The notes beneath the pieces are model-generated. The model was not told the origin of the DNA and ran no database searches. It worked only from the letters and a program-made list of their open reading frames with translations. Of a stretch of 10,178 nt of DNA, positions 7,879 through 10,178 are shown one piece after another; the stretch's first letter is position 1, and each line of letters opens with the position of its first letter. The position numbers were made by a program, and so were the translations under genes. The stretch covers positions 1-10,178 of the forward strand of contig DCDU01000159.1 of assembly GCA_002316585.1 (NCBI GenBank), given 5' to 3'. This DNA is from Firmicutes bacterium UBA1047 (GTDB lineage: Bacteria; Bacillota; Clostridia; Tissierellales; Sedimentibacteraceae).

Positions 7879-7884
7879 TTTATT

Positions 7885-7889
7885 CCTCC
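7885..7889 (-). promoter_or_regulatory. Ribosome binding site fixing the cinA start
   Basis: GGAGG on the minus strand, six bases before ATG 7878. It excludes the longer frame to 7959, whose extra 27 codons come from repeat DNA. Confidence 0.85.
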
Positions 7890-7911
7890 AAATTGTAAAT
7901 ATAGTTATATC

Positions 7912-7957
7912 GAGGGTCACGCCCTCGTCATTCTGAGAGCGCAGCTCGAAGAATCTC
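7912..7957. repeat. REP-like repeat, core plus hairpin module
   Basis: A small hairpin (7912-7926, GAGGG/CCCTC) abuts a 31-base core (7927-7957). The core folds as outer stem ATTCT/AGAAT, GA/GA mismatch, inner stem GAGC/GCTC and loop GCA. This copy has the longest inner stem, four pairs against two or three elsewhere. It fills most of the gap between the peptidase and cinA genes, and its last two bases are part of the peptidase TGA stop codon. Confidence 0.85.
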
Positions 7958-8981
7958 ACTCCGTCAAAGCAGCGTATTTTTTCGCATCACCCTTAACCTC
8001 ATTATAAACCTCTATTGCCTTTTCTGCAAAAAATAATCCTGTACTTTTTCCATGCTGCCATACCAACTCTTCAAACATATAATCCGGATGCTGCTTTCCT
8101 CCTTCGACAAAGGGCGATAATTCCACACAAAATGCAGGTCTTCTCATCCTTTTTCTAAACCAGTTTTCAAAACCGCAGCCATAAATTTTCGGGTCGGCAC
8201 TCACTTTAGTCTTTCTGTAAATAAACCTTTCATTCAGCTCATCCATTATTTTTTCATCCAGACCGTTAAACATATGATGTGTTCCGCTGTCGGCCCAAAA
8301 AGTACAATTCCCTGAGCAGTGATAAGAAACCATCAAAGAAAAACTATTTTTATTGCAAAAATTAACCAATGCTTTAGTTTCCGGCTCGCTGTTTGCCTCA
8401 TAACCCTTAAATCTTTCGGAACAAGGCACACCTGTTCCCGGTACACAAGCTCGTATATCCCAGTTTCCGTCATCAAAGTTTTTATTTAAATCAACTCCGT
8501 TTGCATTTGCCTTCCAATATGTATTATCCTCGCCCCATATTTTCATATCCCTTAATTTATCATAATTGGAGGATGCTTTTATTCCGTTATGAACAATATT
8601 AAGACCGTCCGGATTTGCGGCAGGAACAAAATACATATCTGCATTGTTAATTATATTCATAACATCAAAGCAATCAAGTATTTTACCTTCATTATAATAA
8701 TAACAATATTGCTCAATCATTTTCATACACAGCATAACGGAAAAATCTTCCCGTGCATGTATTCCTCCCACAAATAAAATTAGGGGTTTTTTGTCATTCT
8801 GAGCGCAGCGAAGAATCTCCTCCCTTTCCCCCGAAATCTTCAATGCAACAATATCCCTTCCTTCAACCGACTTGCCTATAACCTTTTTACTCAGAATACT
8901 ATCGTATCTCACACAAAGCTTATCCATATCCTCATATATTTTATCTAAAAAATAAGTATCGGAAGTATCAACTATAAACAT
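7956..8981 (-). CDS. M14 family zinc carboxypeptidase carrying a repeat in frame
   Basis: This is a 341-residue metallopeptidase without signal peptide, so probably cytoplasmic. It may cleave peptides or cell-wall peptides; the substrate is unknown. Zinc ligands are His75 and Glu78 (GGIHARED) and His221 (SYHCSG). The general base is Glu288 (FCVELSP). Also conserved are VPAANPDG (119-126) and NGVDLNKNFD (161-170); Lys167 stands where carboxypeptidases usually have the Arg that holds the substrate carboxylate. Residues 53-62 (REEILRCAQN) are translated from a repeat core inserted between two strands. The C-terminus ends against another repeat. ATG 8981 is chosen because GAGGG lies five bases before it and the likely promoter would put the transcript start near 9003; the ATGs at 8996 and 8993 have no ribosome binding site. 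It is probably co-transcribed with cinA. Confidence 0.9.
   Translation of the reverse strand: MFIVDTSDTYFLDKIYEDMDKLCVRYDSILSKKVIGKSVEGRDIVALKISGEREEILRCAQNDKKPLILFVGGIHAREDFSVMLCMKMIEQYCYYYNEGKILDCFDVMNIINNADMYFVPAANPDGLNIVHNGIKASSNYDKLRDMKIWGEDNTYWKANANGVDLNKNFDDGNWDIRACVPGTGVPCSERFKGYEANSEPETKALVNFCNKNSFSLMVSYHCSGNCTFWADSGTHHMFNGLDEKIMDELNERFIYRKTKVSADPKIYGCGFENWFRKRMRRPAFCVELSPFVEGGKQHPDYMFEELVWQHGKSTGLFFAEKAIEVYNEVKGDAKKYAALTE
8793..8819. repeat. REP-like repeat core inside the peptidase gene
   Basis: A 27-base core without the side hairpin, with outer stem ATTCT/AGAAT, GA/GA mismatch, inner stem GC/GC and loop GCA. Its length is exactly nine codons and it is read in frame on the minus strand as part of EILRCAQND. 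It falls in a loop between two predicted strands of the M14 fold, ahead of the zinc motif. Confidence 0.88.
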
Positions 8982-9009
8982 ATTCGCCCTCATCATTTGT
9001 AATATGTTT

Positions 9010-9039
9010 ATTATAATATAATAGCTTTCAATTATTCAA
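9010..9039 (-). promoter_or_regulatory. Putative promoter of the peptidase-cinA unit
   Basis: On the minus strand, TTGAAT (9039-9034), an 18-base spacer and a perfect TATAAT (9015-9010). Transcription would start near 9003, about 22 bases ahead of ATG 8981. This supports that start over 8996, which would be nearly leaderless. Confidence 0.6.
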
Positions 9040-9060
9040 CAATTTTGTCATAATAAGTCG

Positions 9061-9091
9061 AGGCATATCGCCTGATAAAGCAGTTTTTGCT
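9061..9091. other. Two small hairpins between divergent promoters
   Basis: AGGC-atatc-GCCT (9061-9073) and AGCA-gtttt-TGCT (9079-9091). The first resembles the GAGGG/CCCTC hairpin module at 7912 and an AAAGCAG string follows in both places, so this may be a decayed repeat relic. It could equally be a regulatory site for one of the flanking promoters. Confidence 0.3.
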
Positions 9092-9119
9092 CTAACATAG
9101 CTTAAACCCCATTTTTTTA

Positions 9120-9148
9120 TTGCTTACAAATTTTATTAATGCTATAAT
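9120..9148 (+). promoter_or_regulatory. Putative promoter of the DUF308-like gene
   Basis: TTGCTT (9120-9125), a 17-base spacer and a perfect TATAAT (9143-9148). Transcription would start near 9155, leaving a short leader with AAGGGGA before ATG 9178. Confidence 0.6.
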
Positions 9149-9177
9149 AAAATCAGCAAACAAAAGGGGATGGTTTC

Positions 9178-9735
9178 ATGCTTTCGAATCTGAATATTCA
9201 ATCAAAAACATTGAAAATACTAAGCTTGATTCTTACGATAACAGGAATCATATTTATTTTGGCATCAAAGCATATCGGAAGTATAGCCATTCGTTTATCA
9301 ATGATTCTGCTTTTAATATTCTGCATTATAAATTTTAAAATAACATACAAATATTTATCAATGAAAGAAAAAATAACTCACTTAACAGCTGCGACAGCAG
9401 CTGTCATAGGCATTTACAAACCTGAATTAACCATTCTGATTTTAGGGATATTCCTGCTGTACCTAAGCCTTCCGGCATATATTAAGTCAATTAAAAATAA
9501 GGATTATTCAGATATATTAACACTGATTATATCCGGGACAGGCATATTATTTGCCGTTCTTTGTATCCTAAACTCCAAAGCAGCCCTTCAAACAATAATA
9601 ATTATAATAGGAATAGCTTTAACCATACTTGGCTGTATATCCCTCTATCAGGTATTGACTTCAGACAAAAGCAACATATCCGATTATAATACGGAAGATA
9701 ACAACTTCACAATTGAAGATAACAAGTCATCCTAA
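9178..9735 (+). CDS. HdeD/DUF308-like integral membrane protein
   Basis: A 185-residue protein with about six hydrophobic helices (near 11-29, 33-53, 66-80, 83-101, 113-131 and 136-157) arranged as three pairs, and a short acidic, Asn/Asp-rich tail (162-185) that is probably cytoplasmic. The pair layout and the last helix (QTIIIIIGIALTILGCISLYQ region) resemble the HdeD/DUF308 family, known in enterobacteria as an acid-stress inner-membrane protein; no function is established for clostridial members. AAGGGGA precedes ATG 9178, and a promoter of its own is visible. It is divergent from the peptidase gene and appears monocistronic, with a repeat 15 bases after its stop. An overlapping frame from 9120 lacks a ribosome binding site and is a shadow. 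Confidence 0.8.
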   Translation: MLSNLNIQSKTLKILSLILTITGIIFILASKHIGSIAIRLSMILLLIFCIINFKITYKYLSMKEKITHLTAATAAVIGIYKPELTILILGIFLLYLSLPAYIKSIKNKDYSDILTLIISGTGILFAVLCILNSKAALQTIIIIIGIALTILGCISLYQVLTSDKSNISDYNTEDNNFTIEDNKSS

Positions 9736-9750
9736 AGTGAAACCTATTAA

Positions 9751-9792
9751 GGGCGCAGCCCGTGTCATTATGAACCGAAGGTGAAGAATTTC
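9751..9792. repeat. REP-like repeat, diverged core plus hairpin module
   Basis: The hairpin GGGC-GCA-GCCC (9751-9761) is followed by GT and a 29-base core (9764-9792). The core keeps the fold with different bases: inner stem ACC/GGT and loop GAA, GA/GA mismatch, and outer stem ATTAT/AGAAT with one mismatch. It lies 15 bases after the stop at 9735 and is followed by TTATTATTG, so it may act as that gene's 3' end. Confidence 0.8.
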
Positions 9793-9871
9793 TTATTATT
9801 GTCATCTCTTATCTCACCCCCAACCCTATTCGCCACAACACTCAGCAGCAATCTATAAATAGATACAAACC

Positions 9872-9966
9872 TGTAATATTAATGTAATATTAGTCCTATT
9901 AACTTGTGGTATATTATAACTATAGCACGTTGGCATTCATTCTGTGATTATTACAAAAACATTACA
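9872..9966. promoter_or_regulatory. Paired tandem repeats, candidate operator
   Basis: TGTAAT-N5-TGTAAT (9872-9888) and, 61 bases on, its reverse complement ATTACA-N5-ATTACA (9950-9966). Both have an 11-bp period. Such 11-bp direct repeats are typical of OmpR/PhoB/PhoP-type regulator boxes. The right pair ends 15 bases before the -35 box of the next promoter, a place for activation. Between 9793 and 9871 I see nothing but AT-rich DNA with a C-rich patch. Confidence 0.45.
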
Positions 9967-9981
9967 ATCAAACTTGAAATG

Positions 9982-10010
9982 TTGACTACATAATATCACG
10001 GTGTTATAAT
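9982..10010 (+). promoter_or_regulatory. Near-consensus sigma-A promoter of the secreted protein gene
   Basis: TTGACT (9982-9987), a spacer of exactly 17 bases and TATAAT (10005-10010). Only one base of the two boxes departs from consensus. Transcription should start near 10017, giving a leader of about 73 bases. Confidence 0.8.
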
Positions 10011-10020
10011 GTTTTAGTCG

Positions 10021-10059
10021 TTGTGCTAACACAATGAAGGTATTGGGGACCTAAATACC
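10021..10059 (+). promoter_or_regulatory. Two hairpins in the leader mRNA
   Basis: TTGTG-ctaa-CACAA (10021-10034) and GGTATT/AATACC (10039-10044 with 10054-10059, 9-base loop). The first would sit within a few bases of the transcript 5' end, a layout known to stabilise abundant mRNAs. The ribosome binding site AGGAGG (10078-10083) stays outside both stems. Confidence 0.5.
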
Positions 10060-10089
10060 CACAAAAACAAATTTCATAGGAGGAATAGA

Positions 10090-10178
10090 ATGAAAAAAGT
10101 ATTATCACTTGTCTTGGTAATCGCAATGGTATTATCAAGCTTCAGTTTTGCTTTTGCAGCAAAATTCGAAGACATAGC
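10090..10178 (+). CDS. N-terminus of a secreted protein, probably S-layer (SLH), cut by window edge
   Basis: Only 29 codons are visible. MKK, a hydrophobic core (residues 4-22) and FAFAA give a clear Sec signal peptide with cleavage expected near residues 23-24. The mature part begins KFEDI, the way the first SLH domain starts in many clostridial S-layer proteins, where it would bind cell-wall polymer. The SLH call rests on that short stretch and on context: a near-consensus promoter, a long leader with hairpins and a strong AGGAGG six bases before the ATG, all fitting a highly expressed surface protein. Another SLH-anchored enzyme or lipoprotein-like surface protein is possible. Confidence 0.75.
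   Translation, partial: MKKVLSLVLVIAMVLSSFSFAFAAKFEDI

Noticed and set aside
7879..7959. 27-codon N-terminal extension of cinA
   Set aside because: It is translated repeat DNA, and GGAGG sits directly before the start that gives the normal 416-residue CinA.
9120..9338. 72-codon frame overlapping the DUF308-like gene
   Set aside because: It begins in the promoter region without a ribosome binding site and is a shadow of the 9178 frame.
740..9792. CRISPR array
   Set aside because: The repeats are few, widely scattered, in both orientations and not separated by regular spacers.

Overview
The window looks like a chromosomal segment of a low-GC, anaerobic, amino-acid-fermenting Firmicute (Clostridia; a Tissierellales/Peptostreptococcales-type organism such as Sedimentibacter is a guess, not a demonstration). 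The reasons are the AT-rich DNA, strong GGAGG-type ribosome binding sites, a lysine 5,6-aminomutase gene (lysine fermentation), a CinA protein, and what appears to be the start of an S-layer/SLH protein at the right edge.

Layout. (1) 1-726 (+): 3' part of kamE, the B12/PLP-binding subunit of lysine 5,6-aminomutase, followed by a repeat doublet that probably serves as terminator. (2) 839-6500 (+): a putative promoter and structured leader, then a NarL-type sensor histidine kinase broken by an in-frame TAG and lacking a credible start. It is followed by an intact tight operon: a secreted or lipoprotein-like protein of unknown function, an ABC ATPase and two ABC-2 permeases. The ATPase plus two permeases behind a NarL-type kinase resembles Bacillus LnrJK-LnrLMN (linearmycin resistance), but the response regulator gene is absent. 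(3) 6564-6620: a hairpin between convergent genes. (4) 6628-8981 (-): cinA and an M14-family zinc carboxypeptidase gene, probably one transcription unit. (5) 9178-9735 (+): a six-helix HdeD/DUF308-like membrane protein with its own promoter, divergent from the peptidase. (6) 9872-10178: a long regulatory region with paired 11-bp-period repeats, a near-consensus promoter, two leader hairpins and the first 29 codons of a secreted, probably S-layer, protein.

The most interesting structure is a family of short palindromic repeats: five cores at four loci (740-809, 7912-7957, 8793-8819, 9751-9792). The core reads approximately GTCATTCTGAGC, a GNA triloop, then GCGAAGAATCTC. All five fold into an outer stem, a constant GA/GA tandem mismatch and an inner stem that differs in sequence and length between copies but always keeps pairing. 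Three loci also carry a small hairpin module on the GTC side of the core. One core lies in frame inside the peptidase gene (27 bp, nine codons), one supplies the last bases around that gene's stop codon, and one head-to-head doublet is followed by a T-rich tract after kamE.

The second theme is decay of a regulatory module beside an intact transporter: the kinase is interrupted and start-less, and the regulator is gone, perhaps leaving a short trace at about 2047-2073. No tRNA, rRNA, CRISPR array or transposase gene was seen.
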